Both the position numbers and the translations under genes were made by a program. Shown piece by piece: positions 47,711 through 56,138 of a stretch of DNA of 64,000 bases. The stretch is from Antarcticimicrobium luteum. Lineage in GTDB: Bacteria > Pseudomonadota > Alphaproteobacteria > Rhodobacterales > Rhodobacteraceae. Numbering within the stretch: the stretch's first letter is position 1; each line of letters starts with the position of its first letter. A model generated the notes under the pieces. The model was not told where the DNA came from, searched no databases, and worked only from the letters and a program-made list of their open reading frames with translations. The DNA lies in the NCBI RefSeq assembly GCF_004358185.1, contig NZ_SMUV01000059.1:34055-98054 (forward strand). Reading direction: 5' to 3'.

Positions 47711-47748
47711 CCCCTCCCCAACGAGGGGCGCTTATCTGGAAGGATAGC
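47711..47748 (+). ncRNA. serC leader RNA (5' regulatory element)
   Basis: Two hairpins just before serC. First, CCCCTC (47711-47716) pairs with GAGGGG (47723-47728). Second, GCTTATC (47730-47736) pairs with GATAGC (47743-47748) with one bulge, and its loop carries the serC ribosome site GGAAGG. The final stem enclosing the ribosome site upstream of serC-serA matches the serC motif described for alphaproteobacteria. Folding of the second stem would hide the site and lower translation; the ligand or trigger is unknown. Confidence 0.7.
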
Positions 47749-47752
47749 ATTC

Positions 47753-48898
47753 ATGGCTATGACCAAACCGGCATCGCGGCCGGCCAACCCGCGTTTCTCC
47801 TCTGGCCCCTGCGCCAAGATCCCCCATTACAATGCTGAGATGCTTGCCGACGCCGCGCTCGGCCGCTCGCACCGTGCCGCTGTCGGCAAGGAAAAGCTGA
47901 AGGCGGCGATCGAGGGCACGCGCGAGATTCTCGGCATTCCGGCCGAGTACAAGATCGGCATCGTGCCGGCCTCGGACACCGGGGCGGTCGAAATGGTGCT
48001 GTGGTCCATGCTGGGCGCGCGCAAGGCCGAGATGCTGGCCTGGGAAAGCTTTGGCGCCGGCTGGGTCACCGATGTGGTGAAACAGCTGAAAATCGACGCC
48101 GAGGTGAAAACCGCCGAGTATGGCCAGATCGTCGATCTCTCGACCGTCGATTTCGACAACGACGTGGTCTTCACCTGGAACGGCACCACCTCGGGTGTGC
48201 GGGTGCCGAATGGCGACGCGATCCCGGCGGACCGCGCCGGCCTGACCATCTGCGACGCCACCTCGGCCGCCTTTGCACAGGACCTGCCCTGGGACAAGCT
48301 GGATGTGACAACCTTCTCCTGGCAGAAGGTGATGGGCGGCGAAGCGGCCCATGGCATGCTGATCCTCTCTCCGCGCGCGGTGGAACGGCTGGAAAGCTAT
48401 ACCCCTGCCTGGCCACTGCCGAAGATCTTCCGCCTGACCAAGGGCGGCAAGCTGATCGAGGGCATCTTCAAGGGCGAGACGATCAACACCCCCTCGATGC
48501 TGGCGGTCGAGGATTACCTCGTCGCGCTGGACTGGGCCCGCAAGATCGGCGGGTTGCCCGAGTTGATGAAGCGCGCCGACACCAACGCCAAGGTGCTGTG
48601 GGATTTCTGCGACCGGCACGACTGGATCGACAACCTCGCCGAGGATCCGGCGACGCGGTCGAATACCAGCGTTTGCCTGAAGTTCACCGATGACCGGATC
48701 GCCGATCCGGCGGCCTTTGCCAAGGCGGTGGCCAAAAAGCTGGACGATTACAACGCCGCCTATGACATCGGCGCATATCGCGACGCGCCGGCCGGCCTGC
48801 GGATCTGGTGCGGTGCCACCATCGAGGCGGCGGATGTCGAAAAGCTGACGCTCTGGCTCAAATGGGCCTTCGAGGAAGTACTCGAAGCGCAGGCGTAA
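47753..48898 (+). CDS. serC: Phosphoserine aminotransferase
   Basis: PLP enzyme of serine synthesis, 381 aa, converting 3-phosphohydroxypyruvate to phosphoserine. It belongs to the alphaproteobacterial SerC subgroup ([20 protein letters not shown]). The PLP lysine is in [17 protein letters not shown], and [15 protein letters not shown] is present. ATG 47753 has AAGGA inside the leader hairpin loop; a second ATG two codons later is less well placed. serA follows after 88 bases. Confidence 0.96.
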   Translation: MAMTKPASRPANPRFSSGPCAKIPHYNAEMLADAALGRSHRAAVGKEKLKAAIEGTREILGIPAEYKIGIVPASDTGAVEMVLWSMLGARKAEMLAWESFGAGWVTDVVKQLKIDAEVKTAEYGQIVDLSTVDFDNDVVFTWNGTTSGVRVPNGDAIPADRAGLTICDATSAAFAQDLPWDKLDVTTFSWQKVMGGEAAHGMLILSPRAVERLESYTPAWPLPKIFRLTKGGKLIEGIFKGETINTPSMLAVEDYLVALDWARKIGGLPELMKRADTNAKVLWDFCDRHDWIDNLAEDPATRSNTSVCLKFTDDRIADPAAFAKAVAKKLDDYNAAYDIGAYRDAPAGLRIWCGATIEAADVEKLTLWLKWAFEEVLEAQA

Positions 48899-48986
48899 CC
48901 GGCCCGCATCTCTCCCACATATCCAGCCGCTCCGGAGCCGCTCCGGGGCGCGCCTTTCCGATACTCATATCCAAAGGACCAGACAG

Positions 48987-50585
48987 ATGGCCCCCAAAGT
49001 ACTCGTCAGCGACAAGCTTTCCGAAACCGCCGTCCAGATCTTCCGCGATCGCGGCATCGACGTGGATTTCCTGCCCGACGTGGGCAAGGACAAGGAGAAA
49101 CTGGCCGAGATCATCGGTCAGTATGACGGCCTTGCCATCCGCTCGGCCACCAAAGTGACCGAAAAGATCCTGGAAAATGCCGACAACCTCAAGGTCGTCG
49201 GACGCGCGGGCATCGGCACCGACAACGTCGACAAGGAAGCCGCGAGCAAGAAGGGTGTGATCGTCATGAACACCCCCTTCGGCAACATGATCACCACCGC
49301 TGAACACGCCATCGCGATGATGTTCGCCGTCGCCCGCCAGATCCCCGAGGCCAGCGCCAGCACCCAGGCCGGCAAGTGGGAAAAGTCCAAGTTCATGGGC
49401 GTCGAGCTGACCGGCAAGACCCTGGGCGTGATCGGCGCCGGCAACATCGGCGGCATCGTCTGCGACCGCGCCCGCGGCCTGAAGATGAAGGTGATCGCCT
49501 ATGATCCCTTCCTCAGCGAGGAAAAGGCCGACAAGATGGGCGTTGAAAAGATCGAGGATCTCGATGACCTGCTGAAACGCGCCGATTTCATCACCCTGCA
49601 CGTGCCGCTGACCGACCAGACCCGCAACATCCTTGGCAAGGAGAACCTGGCCAAGACCAAGAAGGGCGTGCGCATCATCAACTGCGCCCGCGGCGGCCTG
49701 GTCGACGAAGAGGCGCTGGCGGAGCTGCTGAAATCCGGCCATGTCGCCGGCGCAGGCTTCGACGTGTTCTCGGTCGAGCCGGCCACCGAGAACCCGCTGT
49801 TCGGTCTGCCCAACGTGGTCTGCACCCCGCATCTGGGCGCCGCCACCACCGAGGCGCAGGAAAACGTCGCCCTGCAGGTGGCCGAGCAGATGTCCGACTA
49901 TCTTCTGACCGGTGCGGTTCAGAACGCGCTCAACATGCCCTCGGTCACCGCCGAAGAGGCCAAGGTGATGGGCCCCTGGATCCACCTGGCCGGCCATCTG
50001 GGTGCCTTTATCGGCCAGATGACCGACGAGCCGATCAAGGCGATCAACATCCTTTATGACGGTGTCGCCGCCGAGATGAACCTCGAGGCGCTGAACTGCG
50101 CGACCGTGGCCGGGATCATGAAAAGCGTGAACCCCGAGGTGAACATGGTCAGCGCGCCGGTGATCGCCAAGGAGCGCGGGATCAAGATCAGCACCACCAA
50201 TCAGGACAAGTCGGGCGCCTTCGAAGGCTATATCAAGCTGACGATCGCCACGGACACCCGCGAACGTTCGATCGCGGGCACAGTGTTCAGCGACGGCAAG
50301 CCGCGCTTCATCCAGATCAAGGGCATCAACATCGACGCCGAGATCGGTGCGCATATGGTCTATACCACCAACGAGGACGTGCCGGGCATCATCGGCACCC
50401 TGGGCCAGACCCTGGGCGAGAGCGGGGTTAACATCGCCAACTTCACCCTCGGCCGCAAACAGGCCGGCGGCGAGGCGATCGCGCTGCTTTACGTCGATGC
50501 GGAGCTGCCCGACGAGGTTGCCGCCAAGCTGAAAGCGACCGGGCTGTTCCGGCAGGTGCGCCCGCTGACCTTCGACGTGGCCTGA
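48987..50585 (+). CDS. serA: D-3-phosphoglycerate dehydrogenase
   Basis: First enzyme of serine synthesis, 532 aa, the long form with an extra domain and a C-terminal ACT domain. The nucleotide fold is GVIGAGNIGGIVCDRA; substrate and catalytic stretches are RAGIGTDNVD, INCARGGLVDEEAL and TPHLGAATTEAQENVA. The ACT part (TTNEDVPGIIGTLGQTLGESG) may bind serine for feedback control. It follows serC and ends at a strong terminator. Confidence 0.97.
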   Translation: MAPKVLVSDKLSETAVQIFRDRGIDVDFLPDVGKDKEKLAEIIGQYDGLAIRSATKVTEKILENADNLKVVGRAGIGTDNVDKEAASKKGVIVMNTPFGNMITTAEHAIAMMFAVARQIPEASASTQAGKWEKSKFMGVELTGKTLGVIGAGNIGGIVCDRARGLKMKVIAYDPFLSEEKADKMGVEKIEDLDDLLKRADFITLHVPLTDQTRNILGKENLAKTKKGVRIINCARGGLVDEEALAELLKSGHVAGAGFDVFSVEPATENPLFGLPNVVCTPHLGAATTEAQENVALQVAEQMSDYLLTGAVQNALNMPSVTAEEAKVMGPWIHLAGHLGAFIGQMTDEPIKAINILYDGVAAEMNLEALNCATVAGIMKSVNPEVNMVSAPVIAKERGIKISTTNQDKSGAFEGYIKLTIATDTRERSIAGTVFSDGKPRFIQIKGINIDAEIGAHMVYTTNEDVPGIIGTLGQTLGESGVNIANFTLGRKQAGGEAIALLYVDAELPDEVAAKLKATGLFRQVRPLTFDVA

Positions 50586-50613
50586 GCCGCGCCGCGCAGG
50601 ACAACTCCCTATC

Positions 50614-50652
50614 CGGGCGCCGCATCCTTGGATGCGGCGCCCGTTTTCGTTT
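50614..50652 (+). terminator. Rho-independent terminator of serC-serA
   Basis: 13-bp stem (50614-50626 with 50631-50643) with a 4-base loop, followed by TTTTCGTTT, 28 bases after the serA stop. Confidence 0.93.
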
Positions 50653-50672
50653 CCGCCCCGTCCTTGGCCGCG

Positions 50673-51062
50673 TCAGGCCGCGCCGCGTAGAGCCGGTTTA
50701 CCCGGTCCGCGCAGGACCGCCGCCGCAAAGATCAGCGTCGAGATCAGGGTCAGCAGCGACCCGATCTTGGCCAGCGCCTCGCCCTGCCGGGTGACGGCCA
50801 TGGCGATCCCCGGGATCATCAGCACCACGCCGGCAACGGCAACCGCCAGATGCAGTTTCGCCAGCCGCCCCTGTGCGGCGCCGGGCACGAGATGATAGTA
50901 AAAGGCGAAGATCGCAAACGTGACCCACCCCACGAGATTGAGATGCGCATGCGCCGGCGCCAGCGTGTGATCGTTCATGGCCGCCATTTGAATTCCCCAA
51001 GTCATGCCAATGACGATCCAGAGCAGCGCCAGCAACATGAAATAGCGTGCAATTCCGTTCAT
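50673..51062 (-). CDS. Small four-helix membrane protein resembling a heme-copper oxidase subunit I fragment
   Basis: 129-aa integral membrane protein. Four hydrophobic segments are seen: FMLLALLWIVIGMTWGIQMA, LNLVGWVTFAIFAFYYHLV, LHLAVAVAGVVLMIPGIAMA and IGSLLTLISTLIFAAAVL. The motif APAHAHLNLVGW before the second helix resembles the histidine region of cytochrome oxidase/nitric-oxide reductase large subunits, and HLV and LHL add more histidines. It is far too short for an oxidase. ATG 51062 follows GGAAGGGA. The function is unknown; heme or metal binding is possible. Confidence 0.75.
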   Translation of the reverse strand: MNGIARYFMLLALLWIVIGMTWGIQMAAMNDHTLAPAHAHLNLVGWVTFAIFAFYYHLVPGAAQGRLAKLHLAVAVAGVVLMIPGIAMAVTRQGEALAKIGSLLTLISTLIFAAAVLRGPGKPALRGAA

Positions 51063-51360
51063 TTTCGTCCCTTCCCTGATAGTTGGCCGCTTTTCTACGG
51101 CCCTTTTGAATTCTGATATTATCGCGCGGCGATTCGGCAATGCGCTTGATGCCCTGCGCGATCGCCCCGCACGGCCGATCCGGTGTGCGATTCGGCGCAT
51201 TTTGCGGCCTTGTCCGGGGGGGGGGCGGTGCGGGTCTGACGGCGCGGCGCCTGTACGGCCAGACCGCCGCGATTCGCTTGCCGCCGGGCAGGGATGCGGC
51301 CGATCGCCCCTTTTCCTCCGAGGATGCATCGGGCATGAACCTGGCGAAAGGACAACGCCG

Positions 51361-52089
51361 ATGACCGACCCGATCTATGCCGTGGGCGACATCCACGGCC
51401 ATCTCGACCAGCTCGACCGCGCGCTCGCCCTCATCGAGGCCGATGGCGGCCCGGAGGCCCGGATCGTCTTTCTCGGCGATCTGGTGGATCGCGGACCCGA
51501 CAGCCGCGGTGTGATTGACCGGCTGATGCAGGGGCAGGCCGCAGGGCGGCCCTGGCAGGTGCTGCGGGGCAACCACGATGACATGTTCCGTCGCTTTCTG
51601 ACCGACGGGGCGGTGCACAATGCCCAGATCAAGTCCGGCGTGACCTGGACCCATCCGCGCGTCGGCGGGCTGGCGACGCTGGGCTCCTATGGCATCGTGG
51701 CCGGCGAAGGGGTGCCCGAGCAGGCGCTTTTCGCCGAAACGCAAGGGGCGGTTCCGGCGGCGCATATGACATTCCTGGGCGGGTTGCCGCGCTGGATCGA
51801 ACAGGGCGGGCTGCTTTTCGTCCATGCCGGCATTCGGCCCGGCGTGACGCTCGAGACGCAGGATCCGGAGGATCTGATCTGGATCCGCGGCCCATTTCTC
51901 GACGACCCGCGCCCGCATCCCTGGCTGGTGGTGCACGGTCACACGGCGCTGGAGTATCCCGAGCATTTTGGCAACCGCGTCGACCTGGATGGGGGTGCGG
52001 GCTATGGCCGTCCGGTCCATCCGGCGGTGTTCGAGGGGCAAGATTGCTGGCTGCTCACGGACAAGGGGCGGGCACCGCTGCGGCCCTAG
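51361..52089 (+). CDS. Metallophosphoesterase (serine/threonine phosphatase-like)
   Basis: 242-aa calcineurin-fold phosphatase, cytosolic. Metal motifs are YAVGDIHGHLDQL, FLGDLVDRGPDSRGV, LRGNHDDM and VVHGHTALEYPE, in the order of the PPP/ApaH-like group. The ATG at 51361 is chosen because the protein family starts there; a longer open frame upstream crosses a 10-G tract and has no family sequence. The substrate could be phosphoprotein or dinucleotide. Its stop overlaps that of the convergent cysteine-synthase-like gene by 4 bases. Confidence 0.9.
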   Translation: MTDPIYAVGDIHGHLDQLDRALALIEADGGPEARIVFLGDLVDRGPDSRGVIDRLMQGQAAGRPWQVLRGNHDDMFRRFLTDGAVHNAQIKSGVTWTHPRVGGLATLGSYGIVAGEGVPEQALFAETQGAVPAAHMTFLGGLPRWIEQGGLLFVHAGIRPGVTLETQDPEDLIWIRGPFLDDPRPHPWLVVHGHTALEYPEHFGNRVDLDGGAGYGRPVHPAVFEGQDCWLLTDKGRAPLRP

Positions 52090-53042
52090 GGCCAGAGGTC
52101 GGTCGAGAGGTATTTCAGCCCGCTGTCACAGATGATCACCGCGATCACGCCGCCGCGCTCCGGCCCGGCCAGCAGCTCCAGCGCGGCGGCCACATTGGCG
52201 CCGCCGGAAAATCCGCCAAAGATCCCCTCTTCGCGCGCCAGCGCACGGGCGGTGTCCCGCGCCACGTCGCCGGAGAGCGCGAGATAGCCGTCCACCGGCG
52301 CGCCGGCGAGCTGTGCCAGATCCTCCATCGCGTATCCGCCGCCCTGGATCGGATGGCCCGGCCGGCTTGCCGGGCGGTCCGCCAGCACCGCCGCCCCCTC
52401 CGGCTCCAGGAGGTATCCGCGCAGATCGGGATTGCGCGCCTTCAGCGCCCGGATGGTGCCGCCATAGGTGCCGCCCGATCCGGCGAAATCGGCGAATGCC
52501 GTCAGCGTCCCCTCCGAATCGGTCCAAAGCTCCGGTCCCGTGGTCGCCTCATGCGCGGCGGCGTTGCCCGGATGGCCGAACTGATCGGCGCGGAAGGCGC
52601 CGCGCACCTCGGTAATCCGCTGCGCCTCGTCCTCGACCCGCGCCAGATCGGTGCCGGACACCTCCCCCGGGACCGATCCCGGCGCCTGATCGACCAGCAC
52701 CACCTCGGCCCCCAGCGCGGCCATCATCCGCGCGCGTTCGGGTGAATTGCCCCGGCTCATCACCGCCACGAAGGGGTAACCCTTGATCGCGCAGACGATG
52801 GCAAGCCCGGTTCCCATATTGCCGCTGGTCAGCTCCACCACCACCTGCCCCGGCGCCAGCGCGCCGGCGGCTTCGGCGGCCTCGATGATGCCCTTTGCCG
52901 CGCGGTCCTTCTTGGAGAATCCGGGGTTCAGGTATTCGAGCTTGGCGAGGATCCGCCCCTCCAGCCCGCGCGCCGCGACCATCCGGTCGAGCCAGACCGC
53001 CGGCGTGTTGCCAATCGCCCCGAGGATCGAATTGAATGCCAT
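52086..53042 (-). CDS. Cysteine-synthase-family PLP enzyme
   Basis: 318-aa fold-type II PLP enzyme like CysK/CysM. It begins MAFNSILGAIGNTPAVWLDRM. The PLP lysine is in NPGFSKKDRAAKGII, and the asparagine loop is ELTSGNMGTGLA, where classical CysK has TSGNTG. The phosphate loop is AGSGGTYGG and the end has FGGFSGGANVAAAL. It may use O-acetylserine or another 3-substituted alanine. It lies 22 bases upstream of tdh's end on the same strand, so it may belong to the tdh unit. Confidence 0.85.
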   Translation of the reverse strand: MAFNSILGAIGNTPAVWLDRMVAARGLEGRILAKLEYLNPGFSKKDRAAKGIIEAAEAAGALAPGQVVVELTSGNMGTGLAIVCAIKGYPFVAVMSRGNSPERARMMAALGAEVVLVDQAPGSVPGEVSGTDLARVEDEAQRITEVRGAFRADQFGHPGNAAAHEATTGPELWTDSEGTLTAFADFAGSGGTYGGTIRALKARNPDLRGYLLEPEGAAVLADRPASRPGHPIQGGGYAMEDLAQLAGAPVDGYLALSGDVARDTARALAREEGIFGGFSGGANVAAALELLAGPERGGVIAVIICDSGLKYLSTDLWP

Positions 53043-53064
53043 CGTTTGCCTCTCTGCCCGCCGT

Positions 53065-54105
53065 TCAGGTCCAGTCCAGCACCACCTTGCCGCTCTGGCC
53101 CGAGCGCATCGCGTCGAACCCCTTCACGAACTCTTCCGCGCCGTAACGATGGGTGACGATGCGCGAAATATCCAGCCCGTCCTCCAGCATGGCGATCATC
53201 TTGTACCAGGTCTCGAAAATCTCGCGCCCGTAGACCCCCTTGATGGTCAGCGCCTTGAACACGATGCGGCGCCAATCCACCTGCGACTTGCCCGGCGGCA
53301 GTCCCAGCATGGCGATGCGCCCGCCCATCACCATCGCCTCGACCATCTGTTCCAGCGCGGCCTGACTGCCCGACATCTCTAGGCCCACGTCGAACCCCTG
53401 TTTCATGCCCAGACCGGACATCACGTCGCGCAAATCCGCCTCTGCCGCGTTCACCGCGATGACATCGGTGACCTTTTCCGCCAGCGCCAGCCGATAGGGG
53501 TTCACATCGGTGATCACCACATGGCGGGCGCCGACATGCTGGGCCACCGCGGCGGCCATGATGCCGATCGGCCCCGCGCCGGTGATCAGCACATCCTCGC
53601 CCACCAGATCGAAGCTCAGCGCGGTATGCACCGCATTGCCCAGCGGATCGAGGATCGCGCCGATCTCGTCCGGGATCGCATCGGGCAGCGGCACCACGTT
53701 GAAGCCGGGCAGCCGCAGGTATTCGGCGAAACAGCCCTGTTCGTTGACCCCGATTCCCCGCGTCTCCGGGTCCAGATGGAACCGCCCCGCGCGCACCTGC
53801 CGCGAATGATGGCCAATCAGATGGCCCTCGCCGCTGCACCTCTGGCCGATCTCCAGATCCTCCACGTTGCGCCCGATCTCGACGATCTCGCCCGCGAACT
53901 CATGCCCGGTGATCAGCGGTACCGGCACCGTGCGCTGCGCCCAGTCGTCCCAGTTCCAGATATGCACGTCGGTGCCGCAAATGCCGGTCTTGTGCACCTT
54001 GATCAGCACATCGTCGGTGCCGATCTCGGGCACTGGCGCCTCGATCATCCACAGCCCCTCGGCGGCGTGGGATTTCTCCAGCGCTTTCATGGTCTTCGGT
54101 CTCAT
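53065..54105 (-). CDS. tdh: L-threonine 3-dehydrogenase
   Basis: NAD-dependent dehydrogenase that oxidises threonine to 2-amino-3-ketobutyrate, passed to Kbl; 346 aa (341 from the internal Met6). Catalytic zinc ligands are present: C43 in [12 protein letters not shown] and H68-E69 in [10 protein letters not shown]. The structural zinc loop of E. coli Tdh (four Cys) aligns with residues 98-112 here, but the cysteines are G98, S101, V104 and D112. The NAD fold is [17 protein letters not shown]. The start at 54105 overlaps the kbl stop (ATGA). Confidence 0.95.
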   Translation of the reverse strand: MRPKTMKALEKSHAAEGLWMIEAPVPEIGTDDVLIKVHKTGICGTDVHIWNWDDWAQRTVPVPLITGHEFAGEIVEIGRNVEDLEIGQRCSGEGHLIGHHSRQVRAGRFHLDPETRGIGVNEQGCFAEYLRLPGFNVVPLPDAIPDEIGAILDPLGNAVHTALSFDLVGEDVLITGAGPIGIMAAAVAQHVGARHVVITDVNPYRLALAEKVTDVIAVNAAEADLRDVMSGLGMKQGFDVGLEMSGSQAALEQMVEAMVMGGRIAMLGLPPGKSQVDWRRIVFKALTIKGVYGREIFETWYKMIAMLEDGLDISRIVTHRYGAEEFVKGFDAMRSGQSGKVVLDWT

Positions 54106-55289
54106 CGGATCACCCCGCAGGCCTTGCCCGCCACCGCGAACGCGGCCAGCGCCCGATCCAGCTCCGCGCGCGTCAGCGCGGCGTTCATCTGGGTGCGGAT
54201 GCGGGCCTGTCCCTGCGGCACCACCGGATAGAAGAAGCCGGAGACATAGACGCCCTCGTCGAACAGCCGCGCTGCCATCTGCTGCGCCAGCTTTGCCTCG
54301 CCCAGCATCACCGGCACGATGGGATGCTCGCCGGGCAGCAGGTCGAAACCCAGATCGCTTAGCCCCGCGCGCCAATAGGCGGCATTGTCGTGCAGCCGCT
54401 TGCGCAGCGCCCCGCCGGATTCGATCAGCCCGATCGCCTCGATCCCGGCGGCAACCACCGCGGGCGGCAGCGAATTGGAGAACAGATAGGGCCGTGAGCG
54501 CTGCCGCAGCAGGTCGATCACCGGCTGCGGCCCGGCGGTATAGCCACCGATGGCGCCGCCCAGCGCCTTGCCCAGGGTGCCGGTCAGGATATCGACGCTG
54601 GTACCGAAGTGATCCGGTGTGCCGGCCCCGTTCGGCCCCATGAAGCCGGTGGCGTGGCAATCGTCCACCATCATCAGGGCGCCGTACTGGTCGGCCAGCG
54701 CGCGGATCTCGGGCAGCTTTGCCAGATAGCCGTCCATGCTGAACACCCCGTCGGTGGCGATCATGATATGGCGCACCCCGTCCGCCCGGGCGGCCTGCAA
54801 TTGCCGTTCCAGATCCGCCATATCGGAATTTGCATAGCGATAGCGCTTCGCCTTGCACAGCCGGATGCCGTCGATGATCGAGGCGTGGTTGAGCGCGTCG
54901 GAGATCACGGCGTCCTCCGGGCCCAGCAGCGGCTCGAAGAGCCCGCCGTTGGCGTCGAAGCAGGCGGCGTAGAGGATGGCGTCGTCCATCCCGAGGAACT
55001 CGGCCAGGCGCTCCTCCAGCGCGCGGTGAATGTCCTGCGTGCCGCAGATGAACCGCACGCTGGCCATGCCGAACCCCTTGTCATCCAGCGCCTGTTTCGC
55101 CGCCGCGATCAGCGCCGGGTGGTCGGCCAGCCCGAGGTAATTGTTGGCGCAGAGGTTGATCACGTGATGCGCGCCCACATCGATCTCGCCCCCCTGGGGC
55201 GAGGTGATCAGCCGCTCGCGTTTATACAGCCCCTCGGCCTCGATCTCGGCCAGGGTTTCGGTGATCTGGGTGAGGAATCGTTCCGACAT
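54102..55289 (-). CDS. kbl: 2-amino-3-ketobutyrate CoA ligase (glycine C-acetyltransferase)
   Basis: PLP alpha-oxoamine synthase, 395 aa, which splits 2-amino-3-ketobutyrate with CoA to glycine and acetyl-CoA, the partner of Tdh. The family start ESERFL-like [35 protein letters not shown] and the PLP lysine region [12 protein letters not shown] are plain. The ATG at 55289 follows GGAGGGC. It is coupled to tdh by a 4-base overlap. Repeated TTCCGT elements lie in the 110 bases upstream. Confidence 0.97.
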   Translation of the reverse strand: MSERFLTQITETLAEIEAEGLYKRERLITSPQGGEIDVGAHHVINLCANNYLGLADHPALIAAAKQALDDKGFGMASVRFICGTQDIHRALEERLAEFLGMDDAILYAACFDANGGLFEPLLGPEDAVISDALNHASIIDGIRLCKAKRYRYANSDMADLERQLQAARADGVRHIMIATDGVFSMDGYLAKLPEIRALADQYGALMMVDDCHATGFMGPNGAGTPDHFGTSVDILTGTLGKALGGAIGGYTAGPQPVIDLLRQRSRPYLFSNSLPPAVVAAGIEAIGLIESGGALRKRLHDNAAYWRAGLSDLGFDLLPGEHPIVPVMLGEAKLAQQMAARLFDEGVYVSGFFYPVVPQGQARIRTQMNAALTRAELDRALAAFAVAGKACGVIR

Positions 55290-55341
55290 GGCGCCCTCCT
55301 TGGCTGGCCGGGAGGCTAGCATAGGGGCGCGGCGATCCAAA

Positions 55342-55384
55342 ACGGAAAATTCGTTATAACGGAAATATGTTCGATTTTACGGAA
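55342..55384 (-). promoter_or_regulatory. Triple repeated operator-like element upstream of kbl-tdh
   Basis: ACGGAA occurs at 55342, 55359 and 55379 (TTCCGT on the minus strand), about 17 and 20 bases apart. The middle copy is joined to a perfect CGTTATAACG palindrome at 55352-55361. A fourth copy lies at 56064 upstream of the regulator gene. It is the likely site for the XRE-cupin regulator. Confidence 0.5.
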
Positions 55385-55399
55385 TAAATCGTCGACCCG

Positions 55400-55966
55400 T
55401 CAGGCGTCCTTGACGATCAGGAACACCCGCGCCGCGCCGCCTTCGGACGCGATGGCGTGGGCGGTATCGGCGGCATAGCGGGCGGTATCTCCGGCGCTCA
55501 GGGTTTCCTCCACCGCGCCGGAGGTGACCCGCACAGACCCCTCCAGCACTGTCAGCGCCTCCTGGGCGCCGCGCTGGTGCGGCTGGCTCGCCAGCCTGCC
55601 GCCGGGGGCGAGAGAGATGTCATAAACCTCGTGCTTGCCGGCCTCTTCCGGCGGCGACAGGATGCGGATGCGGCAACCCTCGCCCATGTTGTCGATCTGC
55701 GGCACCTCGGTTCGGCGCAGCACAGCGATCCGGTCGGCGGTCTCCTCCTGATCCAGCAGCCCGGCGAAATCCACTTGCAGCGCGCGGGTGAGGTTCCACA
55801 GGGTGGCGATGGTCGGGCTCGATTCACCCCGTTCGATCTGGCTGACCATCGAGCGCGACACGCCCGAAAGCCGCGCCACCGCCTCAAGCGACAGCCCCTT
55901 GTCGCGCCGCGCCTGTTTCAGGCGGGCGGGCAGGCGGGACAGGATATCGTCACGGGTTTCCGTCAT
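55400..55966 (-). CDS. XRE-family regulator with cupin domain
   Basis: 188-aa transcription factor. The N-terminal helix-turn-helix is LKQARRDKGLSLEAVARLSGVSRSMVSQIERGES. The C-terminal cupin barrel (EVYDISLAPGGRLASQPHQRGAQEALTVLEG is its first motif region) should sense a small molecule. It is directly upstream of kbl-tdh on the same strand, 110 bases away, with repeated TTCCGT sites between. Control of threonine breakdown is likely, by context only. ATG 55966 (MTETRDDILSRLP) is chosen; the ribosome site is weak. Confidence 0.9.
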   Translation of the reverse strand: MTETRDDILSRLPARLKQARRDKGLSLEAVARLSGVSRSMVSQIERGESSPTIATLWNLTRALQVDFAGLLDQEETADRIAVLRRTEVPQIDNMGEGCRIRILSPPEEAGKHEVYDISLAPGGRLASQPHQRGAQEALTVLEGSVRVTSGAVEETLSAGDTARYAADTAHAIASEGGAARVFLIVKDA

Positions 55967-56138
55967 GCTGGAATTTGTGACCGGAGCGGGCGCGCCTGTC
56001 AATCGTTCCCGCGCCGGCACGTGACGCCGATTCCCTGACGCGACGGTGCCCCGGGATTTCGTTACGGAACGTTGTGGTTGGCGGGCGGATTCTGCATCTG
56101 CATAATGCGCCGAACTCTGGGAATCGGGAGAAAGCACC

